64,000 nt of DNA from Bacteroidales bacterium UBA6408 (lineage in GTDB: Bacteria; Bacteroidota; Bacteroidia; Bacteroidales; UBA932): contig DJPQ01000076.1 in the NCBI GenBank assembly GCA_002439805.1, forward strand, positions 15,756-79,755. Direction: 5' to 3'. Positions 16,456-25,327 of the stretch are shown here, one piece after another. Both the position numbers and the translations under genes were made by a program. The stretch's first letter is position 1. Each line of letters starts with the position of its first letter. The notes under the pieces were generated by a model. The model searched no databases. It was not told the DNA's origin and saw only the letters and a list, made by a program, of their open reading frames with translations.

Positions 16456-16484
16456 GCAAATGTTCCTTATTCTGCCTAACTTTG
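16453..16484 (+). promoter_or_regulatory. Promoter of the UDP-sugar dehydrogenase gene
   Basis: TTTG at 16453-16456 and TAACTTTG at 16477-16484 are separated by 20 bp. Transcription start near 16491 leaves a ~75-nt leader. Confidence 0.7.
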
Positions 16485-16566
16485 CCGGGAAGTTGTGCCG
16501 CAGAATGCATGGACGCAGAGACATCCGGCGCGGCGATGTAAATGAACAATAAAACCAAATAACACC

Positions 16567-17799
16567 ATGAAAATTGCAGTAGCGGGCACGGGGTATGTAG
16601 GGCTCTCGATAGCGACCCTCCTCAGCCAGCACAATCACGTCACGGCGGTCGATATAATCCCCGAAAAAGTGGCGCTCATCAACGACAGGAAATCCCCGAT
16701 TCAGGACGAGTACATCGAGAAATACCTTGCGGAGAAGAAGCTCGACCTCACGGCGACGACGGATGGGCGGACAGCCTACAGCGACGCTGAGTTTGTCGTC
16801 ATCGCGGCTCCGACCAACTATGACAGCCAGCGCAACTTCTTCGACACCTCGGCCGTGGAGGCTGTGATAAGCCTTGTGCTGGAGGTGAATCCGCACGCGA
16901 TTATGGTCATAAAATCGACCATCCCGGTGGGCTACACGGAAAGCGTCCGCCGCAAGTTCAACACAGAGAACATAATCTTCTCGCCGGAGTTCCTGCGCGA
17001 GAGCAAGGCTCTCTACGACAACCTCTATCCGAGCCGCATCATCGTCGGCCGGCCGGAGGGGGACGCGCGTCTCGACCGGGCCGCGCACGTGTTCGCTGAG
17101 CTCCTGCAGGAAGGCGCGGTCAAGGAGAACATAGACACGCTCTTCATGGGCACTACCGAGGCCGAGGCAGTGAAGCTCTTCGCCAACACCTACCTCGCGC
17201 TGAGGGTCAGCTACTTCAACGAGCTGGACACCTACGCGGAGATGAAGGGTCTGGACACCAAGGCCATCATCAACGGGGTCTGCCTTGACCCGCGCATCGG
17301 CAGCCACTACAACAACCCGTCCTTCGGCTACGGCGGCTACTGCCTCCCTAAGGACACGAAGCAGCTGCTCGCGAACTATCAGGATGTGCCGGAGAACCTC
17401 ATTCAGGCCATCGTGGAGAGCAACCGGACGAGAAAGGACTTCATCGCGGACCAGGTGCTCGCCAAGGCCGGCTACTACACGGCGTCGAGCGAGTGGAACA
17501 GCAAGCGCGAGCACGAGGTCACCGTCGGAGTCTATCGCCTGACGATGAAATCGAATTCGGATAATTTCCGTCAGAGCGCGATTCAGGGTGTAATGAAGCG
17601 CATCAAGGCCAAGGGCGCGAAAGTCATCGTCTATGAGCCGACGCTTGAGGACGGCACGCTGTTCTTCGGCAGCGAGGTGGTGAACGACCTCGCGAGGTTC
17701 AAGGAACTCTCGTCGGCAATCATCGCGAACCGCTACGACGAGTGCCTCGACGACGTGAAAGACAAGGTATATACCCGTGACATCTTCGAGAGAGATTAG
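16567..17799 (+). CDS. ugd: UDP-glucose 6-dehydrogenase
   Basis: A 410-residue NAD-dependent nucleotide-sugar dehydrogenase that oxidises the C6 hydroxyl to a carboxylate. It has the N-terminal Rossmann motif [10 protein letters not shown], the APTNYD loop, [14 protein letters not shown], and catalytic Cys259 in [15 protein letters not shown]. The short form and its pairing with a UDP-glucuronate 4-epimerase-like gene 65 bp downstream favour UDP-glucose as substrate, giving UDP-glucuronate for capsule or exopolysaccharide. A UDP-HexNAc substrate is possible. Confidence 0.9.
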   Translation: MKIAVAGTGYVGLSIATLLSQHNHVTAVDIIPEKVALINDRKSPIQDEYIEKYLAEKKLDLTATTDGRTAYSDAEFVVIAAPTNYDSQRNFFDTSAVEAVISLVLEVNPHAIMVIKSTIPVGYTESVRRKFNTENIIFSPEFLRESKALYDNLYPSRIIVGRPEGDARLDRAAHVFAELLQEGAVKENIDTLFMGTTEAEAVKLFANTYLALRVSYFNELDTYAEMKGLDTKAIINGVCLDPRIGSHYNNPSFGYGGYCLPKDTKQLLANYQDVPENLIQAIVESNRTRKDFIADQVLAKAGYYTASSEWNSKREHEVTVGVYRLTMKSNSDNFRQSAIQGVMKRIKAKGAKVIVYEPTLEDGTLFFGSEVVNDLARFKELSSAIIANRYDECLDDVKDKVYTRDIFERD

Positions 17800-17863
17800 A
17801 ACGGAAAAATCTGACTCAAAAATACATTCCAAAACATATTGAGAATGAAAAACGACTGAAATC

Positions 17864-18934
17864 ATGAAAGTTCTGGTTACCGGCGCGGCCGGCTTCATCG
17901 GCGCGAATCTCGTCCTGAGACTGCTTGAAAGCGAGCCGCAGGTCAGCGTGCTCGGAATAGACAGCATGAACGCATACTACGACGTCGCGCTCAAGGAATA
18001 TCGTCTGGGGCTCATCGAGGCCGAGGCGGCGAAACACCCCGAATGCTCATGGCAGTTCGTGCAGGGCAACATCGCCGATGCTGAACTGGTTCGAAAGATT
18101 TTCGCGGAATTTGAACCGGACATAGTGGTGAACCTCGCGGCACAGGCGGGAGTGCGCTACTCCATAACCAATCCGGACGCATACATAGAGTCCAATCTCA
18201 TAGGGTTCTACAACATCCTCGAGGCATGCCGCCACAGCTACGACGGAGGAAAGAACGGAGTGCGGCATCTCGTCTATGCATCAAGTTCGTCGGTCTATGG
18301 CTCCAACAAGAAAGTGCCGTACTCCACGGACGACAAGGTGGATAACCCCGTGTCCCTCTACGCCGCGACGAAGAAGAGCAACGAACTTATGGCACACGCC
18401 TACAGCAAGCTCTACGACATCCCCTCGACCGGTCTGCGCTTCTTCACGGTCTATGGTCCCGCCGGCCGCCCTGACATGGCGTATTTCGGGTTCACGAACA
18501 GGCTGATAAGGGGCGAGAAAATCAGAATCTTCAACTATGGCAACTGCCGCCGCGACTTCACTTTCGTGGATGACATAGTGGAAGGAGTCGTGCGCGTGAT
18601 GCACGGAGCTCCGCAGAGAAGCACGGGAGAGGACGGTCTGCCGGTTCCGCCGTACAGGATTTACAACATCGGAAACAGCCATCCGGAAAACCTGCTCGAC
18701 TTTGTGGACATACTCCAGCAGGAACTGGTCGGCGCCGGCGTGCTTCCGAAGGACTACGACTTCGACGCGCACAAGGAGCTTGTGCCGATGCAGCCGGGGG
18801 ACGTCCCCGTGACCTACGCCGACACCTCCGCTCTTGAGCGTGACTTCGGGTTCAGACCCTCCACAAGTCTGCGCGAAGGACTGCGGCGGTTCGCGAAATG
18901 GTATCGTGAGTTCTACATCGGCACGGAGGCGTGA
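17864..18934 (+). CDS. NAD-dependent epimerase, UDP-glucuronate 4-epimerase-like
   Basis: A 356-residue extended short-chain dehydrogenase. The NAD-binding GAAGFIG is at residues 7-13, the catalytic Ser/Tyr/Lys are in the SSSSVYG stretch and YAATK (Tyr166, Lys170), and GRPDMAYFGFT is a substrate-region signature of UDP-glucuronate 4-epimerases. Being directly after ugd, it should convert UDP-glucuronate to UDP-galacturonate for surface polysaccharide. 4-Epimerisation of another UDP-sugar acid is the alternative. Confidence 0.85.
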   Translation: MKVLVTGAAGFIGANLVLRLLESEPQVSVLGIDSMNAYYDVALKEYRLGLIEAEAAKHPECSWQFVQGNIADAELVRKIFAEFEPDIVVNLAAQAGVRYSITNPDAYIESNLIGFYNILEACRHSYDGGKNGVRHLVYASSSSVYGSNKKVPYSTDDKVDNPVSLYAATKKSNELMAHAYSKLYDIPSTGLRFFTVYGPAGRPDMAYFGFTNRLIRGEKIRIFNYGNCRRDFTFVDDIVEGVVRVMHGAPQRSTGEDGLPVPPYRIYNIGNSHPENLLDFVDILQQELVGAGVLPKDYDFDAHKELVPMQPGDVPVTYADTSALERDFGFRPSTSLREGLRRFAKWYREFYIGTEA

Positions 18935-19003
18935 CACAGACAAGACCGGGTCCGAGACTGCGCGGACAAACTCGCGCCGAAGGTCGAGGCTCGGCTGACT
19001 TTT

Positions 19004-19049
19004 TGGCAGAAATTTCAGCCATTTTGGCGCACACAACTGACAAAATGTC
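19004..19049 (+). promoter_or_regulatory. Cluster of short palindromes upstream of hsp20
   Basis: TGGC...GCCA (19004-19021), GCCATTTTGGC (19018-19028) and GACAAAATGTC (19039-19049). The last two start 21 bp apart, two helical turns, and share the same RNC-A/T5-GNY layout. They lie about 170 bp before the Hsp20 start. The remaining bases of 18935-19220 form a long leader with no visible gene. I considered a sigma-54 site here but the GC/TTGC half is missing. Confidence 0.4.
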
Positions 19050-19220
19050 TGATTATCAACCATTTATACTAACGGCATCTGATTTGAAAATACTCTCTGC
19101 GTGTTCGGGTAAGTCCCGAGGGGCTGAGGAACACAAAGAGGTTCGTCTGAAGCTGAAGCTCGGAAACGAGGGGATGCGGAAGACGGATGATGTGGAACAA
19201 AAAAATTAAATTTATAAATT

Positions 19221-19700
19221 ATGATGCCTATTATGAAATCACAGAACTGGTTGCCTGAGTTGTTCAATGATTTGTTTGACATTGACGACAGAGTCGTTAT
19301 ACCTCAGTACAGACACGCATCCTCAACACCTGCCATAAACGTGATTGAGCGTGACAACGAATATGAGGTCGAGGTCGCCGCTCCGGGTATGACGAAGGAT
19401 GACTTCAAGATTAACCTCACTCCGGACAACGAGTTGGTTATCAGCCTTGAGAAGAAGACTGAGAAGAACAACGGAGTCGAGAACAAGGAAGGCGAGAAGA
19501 AGGAGAACAACAAGAAGCACGGTCAGTATCTCCGTCATGAATTCTCTTACACTTCATTCCGTCAGAGTTTTACGCTTCCTGAGACGGTCGATGCGACAAA
19601 GATTGCAGCGAAGGTGGAGCACGGTGTGCTGAAAATCGAGCTTCCTAAGAAAGAGGTCGTCAAAGAAGTTCCGAGCAACAAGAGCATCGAGATTAAATAG
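19221..19700 (+). CDS. Small heat-shock protein, Hsp20/alpha-crystallin family
   Basis: A 159-residue cytoplasmic holdase chaperone. The alpha-crystallin domain runs from about residue 33 to 145: PAINVIERDNEYEVEVAAPG, the L2 loop rich in Lys/Asn/Glu (about 78-100), and the closing HGVLKIELPKKE. The C-terminal IxI anchor is present in SIEIK. The protein starts with two near Met codons (19221 and 19224); either is possible. A stem ending in TTTTTT at 19771-19807 terminates the gene. Confidence 0.92.
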   Translation: MMPIMKSQNWLPELFNDLFDIDDRVVIPQYRHASSTPAINVIERDNEYEVEVAAPGMTKDDFKINLTPDNELVISLEKKTEKNNGVENKEGEKKENNKKHGQYLRHEFSYTSFRQSFTLPETVDATKIAAKVEHGVLKIELPKKEVVKEVPSNKSIEIK

Positions 19701-19770
19701 TTTCGAGCAGCACGACGGAAAAGGCGAACGAGCCCGCGCCTAAATAGGGGTTCAGGCAACAGACAGTTTG

Positions 19771-19807
19771 ATGCCGACATCGGGGATATCCGATGCCGGC
19801 ATTTTTT
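19771..19807 (+). terminator. Intrinsic terminator of hsp20
   Basis: ATGCCG-CATCGG pairs with CCGATG-CCGGCAT around a short loop with one bulge on one arm, followed by TTTTTT. Confidence 0.8.
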
Positions 19808-19820
19808 CGTAAAATATTCT

Positions 19821-19828
19821 TAACTTTG
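19821..19828 (+). promoter_or_regulatory. -7 element upstream of the 127-residue membrane protein
   Basis: TAACTTTG lies 26 bp before the ATG at 19854. The -33 position falls in the T-run of the hsp20 terminator. Confidence 0.55.
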
Positions 19829-19853
19829 AGGGATATATCAATTCGGATGTGAC

Positions 19854-20237
19854 ATGACGATAAAGAAACAAATCATTCTGTGGATGACGGCGGTGGCGCT
19901 GGTCATTGCCGCCGCGTTCTTCTATTTCAAGTTCTACTATGTCTTCGGCGAGGGAGTGCAGCAGGGCGAGCTGAACTTCGTGGTCTATAAGGGATACATC
20001 TGGAAGACCTACGAGGGTCGGGCGATTCAGGCCGGACTCAAGAACGGCACGAAAGGAAGTTCCAACGCCGTGCAGTCCTATGTCTTCGACTTCTCAATCG
20101 AGGACAAGGCCATAGCGGACACGCTGATGCGCTGCAGCGGCCGCAGTGTCCGGCTCCACTACAAGGAATACCTCGGCGAGCTTCCGTGGCGCGGCAAGCA
20201 GAAGTATGTGGTTGATAAGATTGTTTCAATTGAGTAG
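19854..20237 (+). CDS. Small membrane-anchored protein, unknown function
   Basis: A 127-residue protein with one N-terminal membrane helix (about 8-28) and a periplasmic-type domain with a conserved-looking core: GELNFVVYKGYIWKTYEGR, LMRCSGRSVRLHYKEY, LPWRGKQKYVVD. Close relatives in Bacteroidales are, as I recall, often mislabelled as 6-phosphogluconate dehydrogenase; no dehydrogenase motif is present here. Structured element B begins on the base after its stop. Confidence 0.75.
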   Translation: MTIKKQIILWMTAVALVIAAAFFYFKFYYVFGEGVQQGELNFVVYKGYIWKTYEGRAIQAGLKNGTKGSSNAVQSYVFDFSIEDKAIADTLMRCSGRSVRLHYKEYLGELPWRGKQKYVVDKIVSIE

Positions 20238-20359
20238 TAAAACCAAATAAAAAGCGGATTGCGGCGTTGCATGTCTTGCCAAAATCCTCACAACCATCAG
20301 GTTGCTGCGGTATTTGGCTTCACCGTGCGCCTTGCACTCCATCTTTTTATTTGATTTTA
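20238..20359 (+). repeat. 3'-end structured element, copy B
   Basis: 122 bp starting right after the stop at 20237. The outer stem TAAAACCAAATAAAAAG pairs with its partner with one mismatch. The core CCTCACAACC-ATCA-GGTTGCTGCGG and the CGCCTTGCACTCCATC tail are present. Confidence 0.88.
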
Positions 20360-20442
20360 TCATTTCAGTAACCGTTTCTGTATATAGTGGAAGATTCTAC
20401 ATTGAATACGATATTAAGAAACCTTACAAAACACAAAAGGGC

Positions 20443-22416
20443 ATGAAGAAATTTACTGTCAGTATATTGTTTATCTCCCTGATCTGCTGGAGTTTGAATG
20501 CGCAGCCAGGAGTGTTTGCGGTGCGGGAGGCCTCGTCTGCCGGTAGGGCACTGACTATGGAAGAGGCGGTGCTCGGGAAAGGACTGCGGGTGAAGTTCCC
20601 GAAGTTTGACTGGCTGGAGAGCCGGAAAGGCGCGGAAAGAGCCGTGAGCGAGAGGGTTGAGGGGCTGTCACAAATCACTGTTGACGGAAAGGTCATCGTG
20701 AAGGCGGATGAGCCGGGCATTGTCTATGGAGAGACGGTGAGCAGGAATGAGTTCGGGATTGACGGAGGGCTGTTCTGGTCTCCGGACAGTCTCAGGCTGG
20801 CGTTCTACCGCAAGGACGAGACCCGTGTGACGGACTTTCCGCTGCTGGACATCACGACGCGCACCGGGACACTGAGGACAATAAAGTATCCTATGGCCGG
20901 AATGGATTCTGAACTGATAAGCCTCGGGGTCTATGACCTTCGGGACGGGAGCGTGAGATATATGGATGTCACGGATTTCACGCCGGAACGCTACCTGACC
21001 AACATAATCTGGACTCCGGACTCAAATGAAATCCTGATTCAGGTGCTTGCCCGAAGCCAGAAGGAAATGCACCTGAACCGCTATGACGCCGCCACAGGGA
21101 AATGTCTCGGGACGGTGCTTTCGGAAACAAATGAAAAATATGTCGAGCCGGGCGACCCGCTCTGGTTCGTCACGGACGGCAAGGCGAAGGACGGGCACTC
21201 CGCGACGCAGTTCATCTACCGCACGGACAACCGCGACGGATTCCGCAGTCTCTATCTCTGCGGCATCGACGGCAAGGTTGAGCGCATCACGGAAGTCGAT
21301 GCGGATGTCGAATACATCGCAAACGACGGGAAATGGGTCTATTACTACTCCTCGGAGGTAAGCCCGATTGAAAGGCACATTTTCAGGACAGCCCTGCGCC
21401 GAAACGGCAAAGGAGAGTTCAGCGTGCCGGCAAAGTTCTCGGCGCAGAGGCTCACTTCAGAACCGGGCTGGCACGAGATACTGAAGATGGAGCCGGACTG
21501 CAGCGTGTTCTACGAAATGTACAGCAGCCTCAACGTTCCATACACCGTCCAGAAATGCTTAACCTCAGGAAAGGTAGGCAAGGACGGTCTCCGCAAGGTC
21601 AGCAAGGAGGTTCTTTTCCGCGCCGACGACACGACCGAAGACTTCGCGTTCTGCGAAATTGACCTCGGGACGGTGAAGAGCGCGGACGGACAGTTTGACA
21701 ATTACTACCGCCTCGTCAAGCCCAAGGATTTCGACCCGACAAAGAAATATCCCGTAATACTCTATGTCTATGGCGGCCCTCACTCGCAGCTCGTCAACAA
21801 TTCATGGCTGGGGCAGCTCCGCTACTGGGAAATGCTCATGGCCCAGCGAGGCTACCTCGTCTATGTCCAGGACAACCGGGGCACGCTCTACCGGGGAGCG
21901 GAGTTCGAGAAGGCCATCTGGAGGAACTGCGGAAAGGCAGAGATGGCCGACCAGATGGAGGGAATCAAGATGCTGAAGAGTCTTCCGTATGTCGATGCGG
22001 ACAGAATCGGGGTGCACGGCTGGAGCTACGGCGGGTTCATGACCATATCGATGATGACGACCTACCCCGATGTTTTCAAGGTCGGCGTCGCCGGCGGCCC
22101 GGTGATTGACTGGAAGTGGTACGAGGTGATGTACGGTGAAAGGTATATGGACAACCCGGCCGAGAATGCCGAAGGGTACGAAAGCACAAGCCTGATCGGC
22201 AAGGCTGCGCGACTCAAAGGCAAGCTGCTCATCTGTCAGGGTGCCATTGACGACACTGTCGTGTGGGAGCACAGCCTCAGCTTCATCCAGAAGTGCATAG
22301 ACCTCGAAATCCCGGTTGATTACTTCCCCTACCCCACGGCAAAGCACAACGTCTACGGCCGCAACCGCATTCATCTGATGGATAAGGTCACGGCATACTT
22401 CGATGACTATCTATAA
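20443..22416 (+). CDS. S9 family prolyl (dipeptidyl/tripeptidyl) peptidase
   Basis: A 657-residue secreted serine peptidase of the DPP IV family. The start at 20443 begins a signal peptide (MKKFTVSILFISLICWSLNA). Residues ~60-420 form the beta-propeller domain. The C-terminal alpha/beta hydrolase has nucleophile Ser528 in HGWSYGGFM, Asp603/604 in GAIDDTV and His635 in AKHNVYG. It should remove N-terminal dipeptides or tripeptides, often before or after Pro, in the periplasm. It is a little shorter than the ~730-residue average. Convergent with argS; element C follows the stop by 1 nt. Confidence 0.88.
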   Translation: MKKFTVSILFISLICWSLNAQPGVFAVREASSAGRALTMEEAVLGKGLRVKFPKFDWLESRKGAERAVSERVEGLSQITVDGKVIVKADEPGIVYGETVSRNEFGIDGGLFWSPDSLRLAFYRKDETRVTDFPLLDITTRTGTLRTIKYPMAGMDSELISLGVYDLRDGSVRYMDVTDFTPERYLTNIIWTPDSNEILIQVLARSQKEMHLNRYDAATGKCLGTVLSETNEKYVEPGDPLWFVTDGKAKDGHSATQFIYRTDNRDGFRSLYLCGIDGKVERITEVDADVEYIANDGKWVYYYSSEVSPIERHIFRTALRRNGKGEFSVPAKFSAQRLTSEPGWHEILKMEPDCSVFYEMYSSLNVPYTVQKCLTSGKVGKDGLRKVSKEVLFRADDTTEDFAFCEIDLGTVKSADGQFDNYYRLVKPKDFDPTKKYPVILYVYGGPHSQLVNNSWLGQLRYWEMLMAQRGYLVYVQDNRGTLYRGAEFEKAIWRNCGKAEMADQMEGIKMLKSLPYVDADRIGVHGWSYGGFMTISMMTTYPDVFKVGVAGGPVIDWKWYEVMYGERYMDNPAENAEGYESTSLIGKAARLKGKLLICQGAIDDTVVWEHSLSFIQKCIDLEIPVDYFPYPTAKHNVYGRNRIHLMDKVTAYFDDYL

Positions 22417-22417
22417 C

Positions 22418-22535
22418 GGGACGGCAAAAAAGCGGCTTGCGGCGTTACGCAAAACCCTCCAAATCCTCATTACCATAAGGTAACTCCGGTTTGGAGGGTT
22501 TTGCAAGCCTTGCAATCCATCTTTTTATCCGTCCC
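22418..22535 (+). repeat. 3'-end structured element, copy C
   Basis: 118 bp between convergent genes, in the orientation of the S9 peptidase. The outer stem GGGACGG...CCGTCCC plus AAAAAG/CTTTTT is fully paired. The inner stem ACGCAAAACCCTCC is matched by GGAGGGTTTTGCAAG. The central hairpin is TTACC/GGTAA in place of CAACC/GGTTG, two compensated base pairs. Confidence 0.9.
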
Positions 22536-22570
22536 TTTCTCCCGGCGAACAAGGACAGACAAAGTTATTT

Positions 22571-24361
22571 TTACATTCTTTCCGGTAACTTGATACCAAG
22601 AATATCCATCGCCTTGGTGAGGACACGGGCGATGAGCTCGATGAGGCGGAGGCGGAAAGCCAGGACGGCCTTGTTCTCCTCACGCAGAATCGGGGTGTCG
22701 TGGTAGTACTGGTTGAACTCCTTGGCAAGCTCGTAGGCGTAGTTCGCGACGATTGCCGGGGAATGCGCCTCGCCGGCCTCCGCAATCTTGTTAGGGAAAT
22801 TATTGAGTATCTTCACGATGCGAACCTCCTTCGGGTTCAGTTCGACATTCTCGGAAACGGACGTCCAGTCGATGCCCTGCGCCTTGGCCTTGCGGAGGAT
22901 CGACTTGATTCTCGCATGGGTGTATTGGATGAAAGGTCCCGTGTTGCCGTTGAAGTCGATGCTCTCCTTAGGGTCGAAAAGCATTGTCTTGCGCGGATCA
23001 ACCTTGATTATGAAGTACTTGAGTGCGCCGAGAGAGAGCATACGGAATAGTTCGTCCTGCTCCTGCGGGGTCATGTCGTCGAGCTTCCCGAGCTCGAGCG
23101 AGGTCTCCTTGGCGGTGTTGTACATCTTCTCAAGGAGGTCATCGGCATCGACGACCGTTCCCTCGCGGGATTTCATCTTGCCCTCGGGAAGTTCCACCAT
23201 GCCATATGAAAGATGGTAGATGCTGTCGGCCCAGTCGAAGCCAAGTTTCTTGAGTATGAGCTTGAGAACCTGAAAATGGTAGTTCTGCTCGTTGCCCACG
23301 ACATAAATCAGTTCGTCGAGGCTGTATTCCTCAAAACGGCGCTCGGCGGTGCCGAGATCCTGAGTCATATAGACGGATGTGCCGTCGCTTCTGAGGAGCA
23401 GCTTCTTATCAAGGCCGTCTGCGGTTAGGTCGCACCACACGGAGCCGTCATTGTGACGTTCGAATATTCCCATATCCAGTCCCTTCTGCACGAGGGCCTT
23501 GCCGAGCAGATAGGTCTGAGACTCGTAATATATTCTGTCAAAGGATATTCCAAGGTCGGAATAGGTCTTGTCGAAGCCCTGATAGACCCATGAGTTCATC
23601 TTCTCCCACAGGGCACGCACCTCAGGATCGCCCTGCTCCCACTTGAGCAGCATCTCCTGCGCCTCCTTCAGGCTCGGGGCGTTCTTCTCGGCCTCCTCCT
23701 TGGGCATTCCCCCCGCGATGAGTTCCTCGACTTCCTCCTTGTAGATGTCGTTGAACGCAACATAGCAGTCGCCGACGAGGTGGTCGCCCTTCTTTCCGGA
23801 AGTCTCCGGAGTCTCACCGTCCGCAGTCTTGAGCCATGCGAGCATTGACTTGCAGATGTGGATTCCGCGGTCATTGACGAGATTCACCTTCAGCACCTTG
23901 TGACCGTTAGCCTCCAGAAGGCGGGAAACCGACCAGCCGAGGAGGTTGTTGCGGACATGACCGAGGTGAAGCGGCTTGTTAGTGTTAGGCGAGGAAAACT
24001 CCACCATAATGGTCTTTCCCGTAGCGGGAAGCTGTCCGAAATCAGCCGTCGCGAAAGCCTCCGCGAACACCTCGTTCCAGTAAATGTTGGAAAGCGAGAC
24101 ATTCAGAAAGCCCTTGACGGTGTTGTAGCCTCCCACTTCGGGGACATTTTCCAGCATCCACTGCCCTATCGCATTGCCTGTCGCCTCTGGGGCGAGGTGA
24201 GACATCTTCAGAAGGGGAAAAACGACCAGCGTGTAGTCGCCCTCGAACTCTTTCCTTGTAATCTGTACCTGAAGGAGCGAAGCCTCGACTTCCGCTCCCC
24301 ACAACTGCCTTACAGCTTCGGCCGCACTGCCGGCGATAAGCTTTTCCGGTGTCAATATCAT
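22571..24361 (-). CDS. argS: Arginyl-tRNA synthetase
   Basis: A 596-residue class I synthetase that charges tRNA-Arg. The N-terminal Add1 domain (about 1-90) is followed by VEFSSPNTNKPLHLGHVRN, with HLGH as the HIGH motif, and the C-terminal DALR anticodon-binding domain ends in LPERM. The KMSK-equivalent region reads KMKSREGTVVDADD. ATG 24361 is used because the upstream 18 residues do not belong to the family. It follows rpoD on the same strand at 96 bp. Confidence 0.95.
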   Translation of the reverse strand: MILTPEKLIAGSAAEAVRQLWGAEVEASLLQVQITRKEFEGDYTLVVFPLLKMSHLAPEATGNAIGQWMLENVPEVGGYNTVKGFLNVSLSNIYWNEVFAEAFATADFGQLPATGKTIMVEFSSPNTNKPLHLGHVRNNLLGWSVSRLLEANGHKVLKVNLVNDRGIHICKSMLAWLKTADGETPETSGKKGDHLVGDCYVAFNDIYKEEVEELIAGGMPKEEAEKNAPSLKEAQEMLLKWEQGDPEVRALWEKMNSWVYQGFDKTYSDLGISFDRIYYESQTYLLGKALVQKGLDMGIFERHNDGSVWCDLTADGLDKKLLLRSDGTSVYMTQDLGTAERRFEEYSLDELIYVVGNEQNYHFQVLKLILKKLGFDWADSIYHLSYGMVELPEGKMKSREGTVVDADDLLEKMYNTAKETSLELGKLDDMTPQEQDELFRMLSLGALKYFIIKVDPRKTMLFDPKESIDFNGNTGPFIQYTHARIKSILRKAKAQGIDWTSVSENVELNPKEVRIVKILNNFPNKIAEAGEAHSPAIVANYAYELAKEFNQYYHDTPILREENKAVLAFRLRLIELIARVLTKAMDILGIKLPERM

Positions 24362-24428
24362 CTTTATGCACTTTTCCGTTGAACAAAACAAACTCACTCC
24401 ATCCGGCCGGCACACATCCGCCGGTACA

Positions 24429-24444
24429 CGAACGAAGTGAGAAA
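24429..24444 (+). repeat. Dispersed short repeat (type 2), partial
   Basis: CGAACGAAGTGAGAAA, the middle of the type 2 repeat, lies in the short space between rpoD and argS. Confidence 0.55.
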
Positions 24445-24457
24445 AAACTTTTGAAAA

Positions 24458-25318
24458 CTATCCAAGATAGCCTTTCAGCAATTTGCTCCTTGAGTTATTC
24501 TTGAGCTTGCGGATGGCCTTCTCCTTAATCTGGCGCACGCGCTCGCGCGTAAGGCCGAAGCGCTCACCGATCTCCTCAAGGGTCATTTCCTGACATCCGA
24601 TGCCGAAAAACGACTTTATGATTTCACGCTCACGCGGGGCAAGCGTCGAAAGGGCGCGCTCGATTTCCTTGTTCAGAGACTCGTTCACAAGCCCTCTGTC
24701 GGCATTCGGAGAATCCGGGTTGATGAGAACGTCAAGAAGGCTGTTGTCCTCGCCCTCGACGAAAGGTGCATCCACGGAGACATGACGACCGGAAACACGC
24801 ATCGTGTCGGCAATCTTGTCCTTCGGAACGTCTATCATCTCGGCAAGCTCCTCGTTTGACGGCTGGCGTTCGTTTTCCTGCTCGAACTTCTGGAGAGCCT
24901 TGTTAATCTTGTTCAGCGAGCCCACCTGGTTCAACGGAAGGCGCACTATCCTCGACTGCTCCGCGAGAGCCTGAAGAATCGACTGGCGAATCCACCACAC
25001 GGCATATGAAATGAACTTGAAGCCTCTTGTCTCGTCGAACTTCTCGGCCGCCTTAATCAGCCCGAGGTTGCCCTCGTTGATAAGGTCCGGAAGGCTCAGT
25101 CCCTGATTCTGATACTGCTTCGCCACTGAAACGACGAACCTGAGGTTCGCGCGCGTAAGTTTTTCAAGGGCAGCCTGGTCGCCTTTCCTGATGCGCTGGG
25201 CAAGTTCAACCTCCTCCTCAACTGTAATCAAATCTTCCTTACCTATCTCCTGGAGGTACTTGTCGAGCGAGGCCGACTCACGGTTAGTGATTGATTTTGT
25301 AATCTTTAGCTGTCTCAT
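24458..25318 (-). CDS. rpoD: Primary RNA polymerase sigma factor
   Basis: A 286-residue sigma-70 protein, the short form typical of Bacteroidota primary sigma factors. Region 1.2 begins at [10 protein letters not shown], region 2 contains [21 protein letters not shown]-type [13 protein letters not shown] and [10 protein letters not shown], region 3 follows, and region 4.2 has [20 protein letters not shown]. It directs recognition of the TTTG/TAnnTTTG promoters seen in this window. The htrA-like gene ends only 9 bp upstream, so the two may share a transcript. Confidence 0.95.
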   Translation of the reverse strand: MRQLKITKSITNRESASLDKYLQEIGKEDLITVEEEVELAQRIRKGDQAALEKLTRANLRFVVSVAKQYQNQGLSLPDLINEGNLGLIKAAEKFDETRGFKFISYAVWWIRQSILQALAEQSRIVRLPLNQVGSLNKINKALQKFEQENERQPSNEELAEMIDVPKDKIADTMRVSGRHVSVDAPFVEGEDNSLLDVLINPDSPNADRGLVNESLNKEIERALSTLAPREREIIKSFFGIGCQEMTLEEIGERFGLTRERVRQIKEKAIRKLKNNSRSKLLKGYLG

Positions 25319-25327
25319 CTGTTACGA

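Noticed and set aside
16414..17967. Long open frame antisense to the UDP-sugar dehydrogenase gene
   Set aside because: Mirror frame of a clear gene with high-GC third positions; no domain or start signal.
18995..19030. Sigma-54 promoter upstream of hsp20
   Set aside because: TGGCA is present but the TTGC half at the right distance is missing.
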